Shown piece by piece: positions 22,287-34,323 of a stretch of DNA of 64,000 bases. Source of the DNA: Scenedesmus sp. ARA3 (Eukaryota; Chlorophyta; Chlorophyceae; Sphaeropleales; Scenedesmaceae). The position numbers and the translations under genes were made by a program. Below the pieces are notes generated by a model. The model saw nothing but the letters and a program-made list of their open reading frames with translations, searched no databases and was not told where the DNA came from. The stretch's first letter is position 1; each line of letters begins with the position of its first letter. Where the stretch lies: assembly GCA_004335835.1 (NCBI GenBank), contig RWJK01001635.1:63842-127841 (forward strand). Reading direction: 5' to 3'.

Positions 22287-24877
22287 CTACTGTCCTGCCA
22301 TACCATACTGGTGGTCAAACAGAGACTCAGCAGCCAGATCGGCCTTCAGCTGTGCTGCAGTCAGCTGCTCCACGCTGGCGTGCGGGTAGAATGTAATGCT
22401 GCGAGGCTGGCAGGGGTGCAGTGCAGTGAAGGCATCATCACTAAACCTTCCCTTGATCTTTGTGTTGAGGTTTGTGAGCACTGCCGGCCGGTTCGAGTTC
22501 AGAGTGAAGGTGACGCCAGCCGGTGAGTCAGCTGAGTCTGAGTCGGCTGGCTCAGCTGAGTTCTGAGACGGCCGGAGTGGCCGGAACTCGCTGAGCTGGA
22601 GCTCGGGATCGGGCAGGTTGATGTCTTTGAGGGGAACTAGGAACAGCTGGGACTCCGAGGTCTCCTCAGCAGCTGATGGGGAGGCCTGCAAGCGCAGCAC
22701 GCAAAACCAAGCAGTCAGCAGTAAAATCCAGAGGATGGTTGCTGTAGTGGTTGCCCAATGAGCTTGTCAGTAGCTGGAAAACGGGCTGTGCTGTTGTCGT
22801 GTAACACACACATTGTGATGCGGCTTTGTATGCAATTGGCAGGTGGCATGGGCTCGCTCATAGCGTGCATGCGCCAGTTTTCATTGCTAGCATGCATGGC
22901 AGCAGCACGAAGCAGGTGAGCGTCAGTGTCATGTCATGTCATGTCATGTCATGTACATCCGAATGGTAAGAGGCGTGGAGGCGCATGAGGTATCCTCCTC
23001 GCCACACACGCCCCCTTCCTTAACTTACGCGGGTGTTTAGTGTGAACATGCCACGCGCAGCTCATTCATTCATTCATACATCCGAGTCATACCCATGAGC
23101 AGCACCATGCCCAACCTTCAACCTTGAAGCGCTCACCTTGCCCCTTGCCGTCACAGAGATGTAGCACGTCGTCTTGGTGCAGCCCTTGCGCGTCGCCAGC
23201 AAGTCTTCCGTAGGCATGGTCCATACCATCTCCGCAAATAGTGGCGCCACAGGCACCGTAAACAGCGCAGCCGGCTGCTGCTGCTGCACGGCACACTCAG
23301 CCGCGTCCGCACTGTCGCTGAGGGACAGCACGCTGACCTCGACGCTGGTGTTGACTGCTGTTGTGTGGTCGTTGACCAGGAAAATTTTGGTCTGCGGGCC
23401 GTCCTGGATGGCTTGAACCTGGAGGTTGGCGTACATGCGCTTGACTGCGTAGGCCAGGGGCTTCCAGCGACCTGTACGCAGACATCAACAGTACAGAAGG
23501 GTTTAGGGTTTAGCCGAACCCCACCTTTGTGATAGCAGTTCCAGGGTGCATCAATCAACTGCCAAAACACACACTGCAGCAATCACACGTAGCTACACGT
23601 GGCTGCAACCGCGGCTGCTGACACCAAGCCACCCACCTTCGTAATCATAACCACTCCAAGATGCAAAGGCTGCAATGTCATTCAGCTGCCAGTACAGCAC
23701 GCCCATGGTCAACCCAGCAGGCTGGCTGCGCAGGCGGCGCCAGTAGTTGATGGCGGCCTCATAGCAGCGCGCCTGCTGCATGTGTGTGATGTAGAAGAAG
23801 CTGCGGAACAGCTTGTAGGCCTCTTCAGGATCATTGGGTGCGGACCCTGCAGGTGCAGAGCATCAAAGCAACACAAGAATGGTGAGTGCTGATCTCAGGT
23901 TTGTGTGTTTGGGCTGGCACTGCATGTGCGTGATGTAGAAGAAGCTGCGGAACAGCTTGTAGGCCTGTTTTGTTTTGTTGGGTGCAAACCCTGCAATCGT
24001 AAACAGATTACAGCATGTGTGGAGTGAGTACCCAGGTCGTTGGCCGTCCACCATGTTTTGAGGTTGTGACGGCAGCCGGTGCACATTGCAGGGGTTACAG
24101 CAGCGACATGCTGACCCGAAAATCGAAGATGCAGTGGCAACCGAATGCGCAGTGGGGCAGCCCGAGGCAAAGTTGGTGAATGTACCAGCAACAGACAAGC
24201 AGCTGCCTGCAGGCAGCAGATCCGCACCCCACACAGTGATGTCACATGATGCACCGTGCATTGTGCGAACTTGCAACCAGATTTGACTAAGTTTGACCAA
24301 AATGCAAGCGGCTCACATGTGGCTGGCAGCCTGAAGTGGCGCTTGAACTGCGTCTCCAGCACCTCCAGGCCATTGGCAAAGCGCCTGTTCCTAAAGCCAG
24401 TCATGTAGTTGTCCACCTGCAGTCAGAAGTGCCAGAACTGAGTCAGCAAAACCAAACGGCTACATCCGAGGTGTACAGAAAAGCCCAGCCGCCCATTGTA
24501 GTATAGGCAGCATGAGGCAGCGCTCTGTTGTTCAAGCAGTTGCAGCGGATGCAGTTGCCTGAAAGCCGCAAGGCACCCAGTCCAGTGCTGCACATGTTGT
24601 CTACACACGTACCTGCCAGTCGCTGGGTGCGGTATTTATATACTCTGCATGAGTGGCCTTCCAATACAAGGTACAGCCACAAGGTGACAACCCGCTGCGC
24701 TAAGGCAACCAAACTCAACACTGCGTTGCTGTACAGTTGCAGCATTGCTCACCTGCCAGTCGCTGGGTGCGGTGTACTCTGCGTAGGTGGCAAAGGTGGG
24801 GTAGCTCTGCGAGCCGAATTCGCTGATGAACTTGGCCTTGGGGTAGGTGGAGTAATCCTCACAGTCAGCGTCGTACT

Positions 24878-24934
<57 letters not shown>

Positions 24935-27900
24935 CGTGCAATGGGGTCGGCACCAGGCATGCTGGGCTTGCAAACAAACTGCATGCTAGGCCGGTACAAT
25001 GGGCGCTGCTGCATTGCTGCCCAAGGCAACGCCACAGTTCAGCTGACAGATCAACCAAGGTAACAGTCATGGGTATATGGTGGCACTCACTGCGTAGTGG
25101 TGCACGTCGCCGTAGCGTGGGTCCCAGTCCTCGCCCCAGCGCTTGACAAACTGCCGCTCATCATCAACGATGGCGCCGTTGGAGGGGCTGCTGTCAACAA
25201 ATGCCATGCTGGGCTGGTCCTGCAGGAGGCAATGTTTTGAGGGGCAGAAAGGGTAAGTAACTAGGTGGGCAGATGTGTATTGGTGTGCGGTTACTAACAG
25301 CAGCACCGTTGGAGGGGCTGCTGTCTTCATGTGCCGTGCTGGGCTGGTTCTGCAGAGAACAACATGTTGCAGCATGACATTTATGGTAAAGTGTTTGCCG
25401 CTCGTCGTCCACGATGGCGCCATTGGAGGGGCTGCTGTCAACAAAAGCCATGCTGGGCTGGTCCTGCAGAGCGGAATACGATGTGATGCATCATACAAGG
25501 AAATTGTAAGTGCTTTGCAGGACGACAAACATTGGTGTGCTTGTGGTTCTTGATGGCAGTGAGCGGCAGCAGCTGTCAGGTGCACTGCCGGCAGCAAAAG
25601 TACCTGATATCGCCCTGCCTCGCCAGCTACTGCTGCCAGGACACGATAAGTAGACATCCACAGTCAACACGACAGCTGCATGTACTGTCTTGGTGTGCAG
25701 TCCCAATATGCCAGCGGTGGGCAGGCGCAGCAGCACTGCACAGCACACTCAGCCCCCTGGCTGCGCACCTTCTTGATGATGTTCCTGATGGTATCCACAA
25801 ACAGCGCGATGTAGTCTCCCGCAAACAGCTGCTTGTTCGTCCTGGACTCGCTGTACCAGCCAAGGCTTCCCTCAATCTCGTTGTTGCCCGCCCACACGCC
25901 AACCGAGGGGTGCCACGAGGCGCGGTGCACCTGCTGCGTCACCTCCGTGGCAACGTTCTGCAGGAAGTCGGGGTCGCGAGGATACCTGCAGCGAGTTGCA
26001 AAAATGGCGGGAAAAGCAGTGGTTTAGAAGGAGGGAGGTGTTGCTGTGATGGCAGCTCGGGCGGCGCATCCCAGACTACACATGGCTAAGCCTGCATGCT
26101 GTTTACCCAGATGACGTTGCTTGTGCAGCTGTCATAGGCAGGCAGACAAGCATCGCTGGGCAGTGCAGTACTGTATATGACAGCTACAGCCATGGCAACG
26201 CAATGCAGCCGAACTTACGGTGCGCAGGCAAACATGGTCTCCATCCACACCAGCAGGCCGTTCTCATCAGTGAACTTGAACAGGTCGTCAACCTGCGAGA
26301 AACAAGCATCAACAAGCATGACCGAGCATCAGATATTGCACATGACTTGAGCATTGGCTAAGAAGCGAAAGACTAGATGGACAGAGACGGCTGGCAAGGC
26401 GGCAGCAGCACAGCACAGCTGCTGCTGCTGCTGCTGCTTCCGCTGTTGCTGCCGGCTCACCAGCTACATGCTGCTGCTGCTGCTGGCTCGCTAGGTACAT
26501 GCTGCTGCTGCCGGGCACTTGCCGCCTCCACAGATGCGGATCATGTTCATGTTGCTACCTCTGTTGCTGCTGCCGCTACTGCTGCTGTTGCTGCTGCTGC
26601 TATTACTACTACTACTACTACTACTACTACTGCTGCTGCCGCCGCCAGCTCACCGGGTACAAGCCGCCACCCCAGATGCGGATCATGTTCATGTTGCTCT
26701 GCAGCGCATACTGCATCAGCTCGTGGATCGCCGCCTTGCTGACATTGGTTGGCAGGATATGAAGCGGCACCAGGTTGGCTCCCTTCATGTAGATCGGCAC
26801 TCCGTTGACCTTGAAGTAGAAAGATTCGCCCTCAATGTCTGAGTTGTCACTGGACTTGGGGAAGTGGTCCCAGCGGCCGGTGCGGGTCATGGCCCAGCTG
26901 CCATCCCTGCAAGCAGCAACATTCATATTGTTTGGTAGCACACTTGCAAAACCAGTGGTTCTTTTCTTAAAAAAACAAAACTTTAGTTTGTGGACCGAAG
27001 ACAGTCCCACGTTGTCTTGCACACCCCCTAGCATCTATCTCAGAGCAGACACGCACCAGTTGGTCTTGTTGACGCCGAATGATGACTCCACGTCCCATAC
27101 CCTATGCCCCTCGAAACACATGTCTGTCCTGTCAAATTGATAGGCAGCCGCACTCAGTTTCACACACATCACACTCACCAGTTGGTCTTGTTGACGCAGA
27201 ATGACGACTCCACGTCCCAGCCCTTGTGCCCCGCGGTTAACACCTCTTCCAATGCCTTAGCAACAGGAAGCTGCACTCATTCTCACATAAGCCACACTCA
27301 CCAGTTGGTCTTGTTGACGCCGAATGACGACTCCACGTCCCAGCCCTTGTGCCCCGCAGGGAACAGGTCCTTCACTGCCTCAGCAATCGGCAGCCGCACC
27401 AGCTCAACAGTCCTGAAGCCAATACGGTGGCTGAGCTGTGAGCTGGCAGCTGCTGCGCAGGCTGCGGCTACATCCTCAGCGTCACCTGTGATGTCTGCAA
27501 CAGCAGCAGAAAGAGCGGCAAGCAAACAGTTGGCTCAGCTTTTTGGGTCAGTGGCCTAGCAGAGGGATGCTTGCAGGAAAGCCCGCTTTTGACGCGATGC
27601 GGTAGCTGAGCCAAAAGGTGGCTGCCGCTGCACAAGCTGTGGCTGCATCCTCTGCGTCACCTGTGATGTCTGCAACAGCAGCAGAAAGAGCAGCAAGCAC
27701 ACAGTTGGCTCAGCTTATCGGGTCGGTGGCCTAGCAGAGGGATGCTTGCAGGAAAGCGCGCTTTTGACGCGATGCGGTAGCTGAGCTGTGAGGTGGCTGC
27801 CGCTGCACAAGCTGCAGCTACATCCCCGGCATCAACTGAGATGTCTGCACAAGCAGCGAATGGATCAAGAATACACAGCAAGCAGAGCAGAATTCAGAGT

Positions 27901-30900
27901 TGCAGGAGTTGAAGATCGATTGTGGGAGAATTCAAAACTATGTTGGCTGTAGACGGCTGAGCAGCTAGCTGCACATGTGCCGCTTGTGGCGTGGCAACAT
28001 AGCGGTTTGCAAGCACAGCTGCTGCTAGCATACGCTACAAGAGGTGACTGTTGCTAGCTATGATGCTGCCTGTGGTGTCACCAGGTGTCCCCTAGAGATT
28101 CATGAACACGGGTGAGTGTGAACTTTAAGCATTGTGAAGTTCACGTGAAACTCACCAGCTGGCTCCTCAGTCATTGGCATGTCACTGTTGATGATCTCAA
28201 TGACTTCGTTCATGAACTCATCAAGGTCCTTTGCTTCTGCCTCCATTGCAGCTGCAGTGTCACCCAGGGTGTAACCGCCGGGAGTGACGCTGGCACCACC
28301 CAGGGCGTAACCGCCAGGAGTGACGCTGGTGATGCCCATGGCGTAACCGCCGGGGGTGATGACGCCAGCGCTCAGGGCGTAAGCTCCTGGCGTATTGTCG
28401 GTGACAATCATGGCGTAGGCACCAGGAGTGACACTGGCGTCACCCATTGCATAGCCAGCCGGGCTAGTTACACTCATGGAGTAGGCACCAGGAGTGTTGC
28501 TGGTGCCAAGGGTCTCAGCAGCGCTGTTGCTGCTCCAGCTTGCATCTGCTGCTACTGACAGAGCATCAAGGCTGGGGACTGCTGCAGGGGCAATGCCAGC
28601 TGCCTGCTGCTGCTGCTGCTGACGCTGGCTGTTGCGACGGCGCGGTGCTGCTGCTGCAGAGGCAGCAGCAGTAGACAGCTTCACACCCAACAAGCGGGTG
28701 ACTGCACCAGCCCACGGCTCCTTCAGCTGGCACTTTCCTGCATTCAGTACGAACATCTTGCATTTCTCCGTGCTGCTGCAGTGCGCCTGGCAGGCCTGCA
28801 CGCTGCTCGTATTGTTGGCGCGGCCGAGGTTGAAGCCGTTGAGCGTCACGCCCTCGGTGAGGTCGTATTTTCCGTCGTCGAGTCGCACGCCGAAGATCGC
28901 GCCCGCCAGCTTGGGCGCGCGCTTAAGCCAGCAGAAAGCGTCAGGGCCGGGACCGAAGGTGTAGAACTGGCATGCGGCGGTCTCCTGGCACCTGCAGAGT
29001 CATGGGCAGGCAGGGAGCAAGCCGCATTAGACCAGCATGTTGAGTGCTGCTGATGCAGGGGGAACTGCTGCGCATCCACATGAGCTTGTGGAAGCAGCCG
29101 GTCAACTTGCAGCTGCCCTGACACCTTGCAGCCTGGCAGCACAGCTGCACATGCCATATGCCATGTATGCTCAAACGCAACACCAGCGACACAGACACAG
29201 CAGATGGCAGTCGCGTTGCGAGGGGAAAACACACCGCCTACATGCATCAAACCAGTGACCAGCTGTGGCACTCACCACTTCTGGCACGCAGCCAAGCTGT
29301 CTGTGTTCATCTTCTTGAAAGTCAGCGCTCCTGGCAGGTCAACACCCGACAGGATCCTGAACGCGCCATCTGCTGACGTCGCCGCCACCTGCTGCTGCTG
29401 CGCGCGTTCACGCCTGCTCACACCCCGCCGGCCGGGCTGCTGCTGCTGCTGCTGCTGCACCTTGCCGGCTGCGCCACATGCTGGCGAGTCTGGGGTGTAT
29501 TTGATGCTAACATTGTACAGGCTGGGGGAGCCATATCCCAATGGCCACCATAACTCCACATCCCTTGCATTGACCTTGAAGGTGCTGACAAAGCTAGCTG
29601 TCTTTGCAGTGTCGAGGTCCACTGCCTGCTTGTGCTGCAAGTTGAGTGCTGGGATGGACACAGTCAGCTGGCCAGAGTCCCCTCCTGGAGGCACCAGCAG
29701 CTCAGAAGTGATGGTCACCTCAAAAGTGTCACCTCGCTTGGCTTGAGACATGAAAGAACCTGCACAAGGAAGAGAGTGACAGCGGCAGGCAGCAGGTGTG
29801 TGAACCTATTACAAATGTTATGCACCCGGCAGCAATAGTGGCTCAGGAGTGATGGTCACCATGACCATAATGGCTATGGGAGCGTCACCCCGTTTGGCCT
29901 GAGACATGTAAGAGCTTGCATAAGTATGGCAGAGGGCGTAACGGCAGCAGCCGCCTGAAGTGGCCAATGTGATGCTTGAATCTTGCTGCGCTGCGCTGCT
30001 GTCACCCACGTCAGCCCAGTTAGAGCACCAGGCAGTGGGATCTATTCACATGCCGCAAACAGCATCATAATGACTGTGCACCGCCTCTCTGGCATTTGGC
30101 GCAAACAACACATACCTCACTGCCACATGTTGCAGAGATTTACAAGACAAACCAGAAGACACAGCCGTCACTCACCTCCGAGCACTGCATTGCTGAAGCC
30201 CAGCAGCTCGATGTCTCCATGGATGCCACTGGCAGCATAGGCAGGCCCCCAGTCCCATCCCAGGTCTGCACGCAGAAGCAGCAATGAAACGCACTGTATC
30301 AGACATCGCCATTTTGTTGTCAAATCATTTGTAAGATGTTGCTGTTAACATGGAGGTTGCAGAGTTTTTTAAGCATGCAAAGCAAGTGGATCAAGTTGAC
30401 ATTTTCAGCATGTAAGCAATGGGCTGAAGCTGTCGTGTTGCTGTGTGTATTGTTGTCAGTTCGCGTCAGTAGGTAGGCAGGCCCCCAGATCCGTCCTATG
30501 TCTGCACAGGCATACTACATGTAGCAGCCGCTTCTGTTGCTCAGGCTTTTCACATTGTTGTGTGCCTGGGGCATCAACAGGCGCTCAAAGCACACAACGG
30601 GCTATTAGAGCTGCCGGCAGCTATGAGCAATCTGGCCTGGGAGCGGGTGGGCCTGTTTCAATGCGTGGTAATCAATTACAACCTGCACCCCATCCTGCAT
30701 CGGATGACATGAGTTTTCGGCCCAATGCAAGCACTACACTACACTCTTCATCTCTGCTCACCAGATGCTGGCTTCCTGACGAATGTGTAGGCGCCAACAG
30801 CACCCATCTGGCGCAGCGCAGGGATGGAGTAGGGGTGCTCTGCCTGCAGCCGCTCCGACTCTGCTGCTGCTGGCTTTATAGTGATGACCAGGGTGTTGTC

Positions 30901-32176
30901 ACCATCTACTAGCAGCTGCTTCACTGGCACACTCCATTGCCTGCAGGGCAGAGGGGATGTGCATGCAGCACATTGTTGCAAAGAAAAACAGCCTTGAAGG
31001 AAGAAAAGGACATATATATGTTATCACCATCCACCAACATATATGTGTTGTCACCATCCACCAGCAGCTGCTTCACTGGCACGCACTACTGCCTGCAGGA
31101 GGCAGAGAACGCGCATGCAGGACATGGTTACACACATGCAGCGGTGAACGTAAAGCATGGGTGTTGTCACCGTCCACAGGCAGCTGCTACGCCCCAAGCT
31201 TCAGCACCACCTGCTATGCTAGGCCGCTGCATACAGTGTCAATGTCACTTGCAAGTGCTTGAATGGTTCTGACCCACCTGTGAAAGTTGTTTGCCTCCAG
31301 AATTTCCTTGCCATTCAGCATCACGCTGGCAAAGGTGTCAACGCCTCCCAGCTTCAACAGCACCTGCTATGCTAGGCCATGCAACATACGGTATACTTGC
31401 AGCCACCCTAACTCACCTGTGGAAGTTGTTTGCCTCCAGAATTTCCTTGCCATTCAGCATCACGCTGGCAAAGGTGTCGACGCCTCCCAGCTTCAACAGC
31501 ACCTGCTTCTGACTGCGCAGCTGCTGCATGGCTGGGCTGGAGCCATCAAAGGAAAGGCTGAAAGACCAGGTGTCCAGAGCTACCCAGCGCGTGGCCAGCT
31601 CACCAAACCTGCAAGTAAAATGCGGTAGAGCAGGTGATATAACCGTACTGTTGCATTAGAAGTGGGCTGGGTGTAGGGGACGGCGTGGCAGTGGGCATAA
31701 AGTGCACGGCTGCCACTGCTGCTGTGCTGCAGTGTGCAGCAGCAGCAGACGGAACGCTCTGCACTGCCACGCTGCCTGTTATTCAGGCCCGCAGATATGT
31801 TTGAACATGGCTGAGTGATGCAGGAAGCTCTATTTTCGGATGGGTTGTCCTGGCAATGCACTTTTGGGCTTGCTGCTGGAACTGTACTGTAATGTACTGC
31901 TCAGGCATCAGGTGGTGCCCCAGTGCTGCAGCCAACCCTTGCAGCGTTGGGCTCCTCGCACCTGTACAGCGGATCCTCGATGATTCCCTGCTCACGCAGA
32001 ATCTCCAGAGGGTAAGCAGGCAGCGTAGTGCTGGCCGAAATGGATCGATTCCCGTTTTCAACTGTCCATGTTTGACTGCCGAGGCTGATCACGGTCTTGG
32101 CGTTAGTGGCTCCAAATGCTGCCAATGAAAGAACCAAAAGCAGCATCATGTCTGTTCTCGCCATCTCTGCAGCCAT
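22287..32176 (-). CDS. Secreted GH2 beta-mannosidase with inserted PAN-like modules
   Basis: Sixteen exons join in frame: 32176-31962, 31608-31417, 30940-30762, 30265-30176, 29759-29276, 28991-28156, 27494-27302, 26906-26654, 26292-26219, 25985-25769, 25219-25091, 24875-24753, 24416-24317, 23846-23637, 23471-23137 and 22685-22287. The product is 1342 aa; family members are about 850-900. A signal peptide ([22 protein letters not shown]) predicts entry to the secretory or lytic pathway. The N-terminal sandwich has [14 protein letters not shown] and [10 protein letters not shown]. The barrel has WGGGLYP, the acid/base motif WAGNNE (Glu about 875) and the nucleophile motif SEFGSQ (Glu about 973), then YWQLND. 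GH2 beta-mannosidases remove terminal beta-mannose from N-glycan or mannan fragments. Residues about 362-665 are extra: two Cys-rich PAN/Apple-like modules, a poly-Gln stretch and a Tyr/Gly/Pro repeat block. Most introns contain exon echoes. Confidence 0.9.
22926..22956. repeat. (TCATG)n microsatellite
   Basis: Five tandem TCATG units in the intron before the last beta-mannosidase exon. A short CATT repeat follows at about 23063-23078. Confidence 0.9.
23925..23995 (-). repeat. Echo of beta-mannosidase exon 23846-23637
   Basis: Upstream of the real exon on the sense strand, a ~70-bp copy of an internal exon segment (codons [15 protein letters not shown]) occurs with the start replaced by intron sequence. 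The match to the exon segment at about 23780-23830 is nearly complete. Confidence 0.75.
24608..24662 (-). repeat. Echo of beta-mannosidase exon 24875-24753 (3' end)
   Basis: The 3' end of the exon (codons for [10 protein letters not shown]) plus its GTACGT/GTGAGC donor region is repeated about 140 bp further into the intron, with a small insertion of TATTTATA. Confidence 0.75.
24878..24935. repeat. (CTG)19 tract abutting a splice acceptor
   Basis: About 19 CAG units on the + strand, that is (CTG)n on the beta-mannosidase sense strand, running directly into the CTGCAG acceptor of exon 24875-24753. The array occupies the position of the polypyrimidine tract. Confidence 0.9.
25285..25470 (-). 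repeat. Two echoes of beta-mannosidase exon 25219-25091
   Basis: The exon start (acceptor plus codons [23 protein letters not shown], written here only as its start DQPSMAF) is repeated at about 25465-25400 and 25350-25305 upstream of the real exon. The nearer copy has changed residues ([15 protein letters not shown]). Both keep CTGCAG acceptors but run into stops. Confidence 0.85.
27055..27245 (-). repeat. Echoes of the 3' end of beta-mannosidase exon 27494-27302
   Basis: Copies of the segment encoding [15 protein letters not shown] plus donor GTGAG occur at about 27230-27178 and 27110-27056, one to two repeat lengths past the real exon end at 27302. Spacing is about 120 bp. Confidence 0.85.
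27585..27850 (-). repeat. Echoes of the 5' end of beta-mannosidase exon 27494-27302
   Basis: Two copies of the exon start (acceptor plus codons for [17 protein letters not shown]) lie upstream at about 27845-27775 and 27670-27595. They share the following phrase CTAGCAGAGGGATGCTTGCAGG. The duplicated unit is about 180 bp. Confidence 0.85.
29840..29925 (-). repeat. Echo of beta-mannosidase exon 29759-29276 start
   Basis: The first ~80 bp of the exon (MSQAKRGD and the following beta-strand codons) is repeated upstream with one altered acceptor and a 12-bp insertion in the Thr/Met stretch. Confidence 0.75.
30470..31370 (-). repeat. Echoes of beta-mannosidase exons 2, 3 and 4
   Basis: A 40-bp copy of the exon 30265-30176 start is at about 30474-30513. 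Two or three copies of the exon 30940-30762 start (LLVDGDNT region with TGCAG acceptor) are at about 31000-31098 and 31153-31182. A long copy of the 3' end of exon 31608-31417 (codons for [20 protein letters not shown] plus donor) is at about 31275-31365, 140 bp from the original. Confidence 0.8.
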
Positions 32177-33091
32177 GTGCTGGCGAGCGATGGCACACCA
32201 CGCAACAGCAGACAGAGGCGATCACCCCGCCTCAAATGAGCTGAAAGACTTACAAGCAATGTGAAATCAACTTTGGATAAGTGATAAGTTTCACCGCATC
32301 GAACATGCCATGTTCGCGTAGTAGTCACACAGTACGTTTCTGGTCCCGGAAACTGTCACGGCAGTGCGTTTCAAGGCGAGATCCCAGAAAAGCCGTTTAA
32401 AAGTCAGAATTGCACTGTTTCTCTTAGATTTGTTATGGACTCCGTCGGTTGTGCACATGGGCACCGCACATGATGCAGCTGGTGTCACACCAGTGGTGTG
32501 GGCAACACAGCAAGCCCTGCACACCTGGATAGCTCTGCAGCCAAATGGCAGCTAATCGCCGTTGTTGACACGAATAAACAAATGCATGGTCGAATTGGCG
32601 GGCTGCTGGCTGCTGCCGGTATGCAATCAAGCGGAATCAGAATTACGGCTGCCAGTCACTGGCAGCAGCGCCGCACAATTGCCAAGCAGCGCTACATTCA
32701 CCGCCCAGCTTTTCACTGCTTCATTGGCATCCCCCAATCACAACACAAGGGGTGAATATCTCTGGGCAGCAGCGTTGATCAGCCCGTTGCTTGGGACGGA
32801 GCCAAAGTCTGCCATCGTTATTGCCTGATCGCCGCCTGTGGTGGCTGTAACGTTACAGCAACAAATGTTAACATTTTTCGTTTGCACACCAAGCACTGGC
32901 TGTACCATTGCCCAACTTCCAGTGTTGCAGTGGCATTTGACAGATCCCAAACAAAGCACCATCTGATCACCCTTGGGCAGCAGCGTTAATCAGTCCGTTG
33001 CTTGGGACGGAGCCAAAGTCTGCCATCTTCTTGGCCTGATCGCCGCCTGTGGTGGCTGTAACATTCGTTTGCACACCAACGATTGGCTGTA
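32177..33091. other. Beta-mannosidase promoter side and paralog-A 3' flank
   Basis: The first ~550 bp upstream of the beta-mannosidase start should hold its 5' UTR and promoter; no defined element is visible. From about 32755 on, the sequence is repeated 3' material of the SnoaL-like paralog A (see the echo entry). No independent gene is supported. Confidence 0.45.
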
Positions 33092-33165
33092 TCATTGCCC
33101 AACTTCCAGTGCTTCAGTGGAATCTGACAGATCCCAAACAAAGCACCATCTGATCACCCTTGGGC
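32755..33165 (-). repeat. Three tandem copies of the SnoaL-like 3' end and flank
   Basis: The terminal coding stretch (GGDQA-KMADFGSVPSNGLINAA) with the downstream phrase GACAGATCCCAAACAAAGCACCATCTGATCACCC occurs at about 32758-32970 and 32978-33160, and the real last exon of paralog A starts at about 33168. The unit is about 190-215 bp. A fourth flank copy lies next to paralog B at about 36330-36402. Confidence 0.85.
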
Positions 33166-33927
33166 AGCAGCGTTGATCAGCCCGTTTGCTGGGGACGGAG
33201 CCAAAGTCTGCCATCTTCTTGGCCTGATCGCCGCCTGTGGTGGCTGGCGTGGTGGGCTGCAGCACACCAATCTGGCGCAGCACGGTGGCCTGGTCCCAAT
33301 AGATGCGCTCCGCACTGAGCTTGTCGCCGCTGGACTTAACCACCACAATGAACGGCACGGACACCTGCAAGAGGAAAAACACCAATTCCAGGCAGCCGGC
33401 ATGCTGGATCTGTATTACTCCTGGGGACAGCAAAGGAAAAGCCGTACTTCAGCATGTGGTTGCTGGCCTGTACAGCCTGCTTGCATGCAGCAGCTGCCCA
33501 CGTCCTGCATTTGCTTTGTGGTACATGTTCCTTGTACAAGGTCCTGCTGCTGATAACATCTGACCGCCCACCTGCTTGTTGATGGGTTGGATTGGATGCA
33601 AGGCAGCATCCACAGACAGTCCATCACGATGCTGTGCGTGAGCTTGAAGTCAGCTTCTAATCGCCCCGTTGCATACACCATCCAATCGGCAGCGCACCTG
33701 CTTACTTGTGGGCTCAATGCCGGGCAGCATCCAGTCCACCATGGTGCTGTGCGTGAAGCTGACCATGAACTCATCTACAACTGTATCCACGCCGTGTGCA
33801 TCCTTGCCGACTGCACAGGCAGAACAACAAACCAGCAGTGTTGCATGCGGAAGGATGGACAGCACAAGGGCTTTGTGTCGTGTTTAGGGATGACGTAATG
33901 GTACGCGCTGGGGCAGCTGATCACATG

Positions 33928-33965
<38 letters not shown>

Positions 33966-34272
33966 GACGGGTCTGCCAACTGTTATGTTCAGATTTGCTT
34001 CCAACTTTCCGGATCCAGTTTTCAGCAGTCTAGGTCAGTCTGCATGCAGCGAGCATGCAGTCAAACCTGGCTGCACCTGCCAAGGCTGCATCAGCTGCAG
34101 CTGCATCCATGACCGAAGCTGTTTTTTTGCCGTGCTGCCACACCCAACAGGGCCAGCAGCCCCCACCTGTTCTTTCTAGTGGCTCCAGTGACACATTGCC
34201 AGGCATCTTTGAGATGAAGGTGTTGTGGTAAAATGCTTGCAGCGCTTCCTTGCCGGCTCCACCTGCAGCCAC

Positions 34273-34323
<51 letters not shown>

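Noticed and set aside
32755..33165. A third SnoaL-like gene copy
   Set aside because: Only the last ~60 bp of coding sequence and 3' flank are present, repeated; no upstream exons belong to it.
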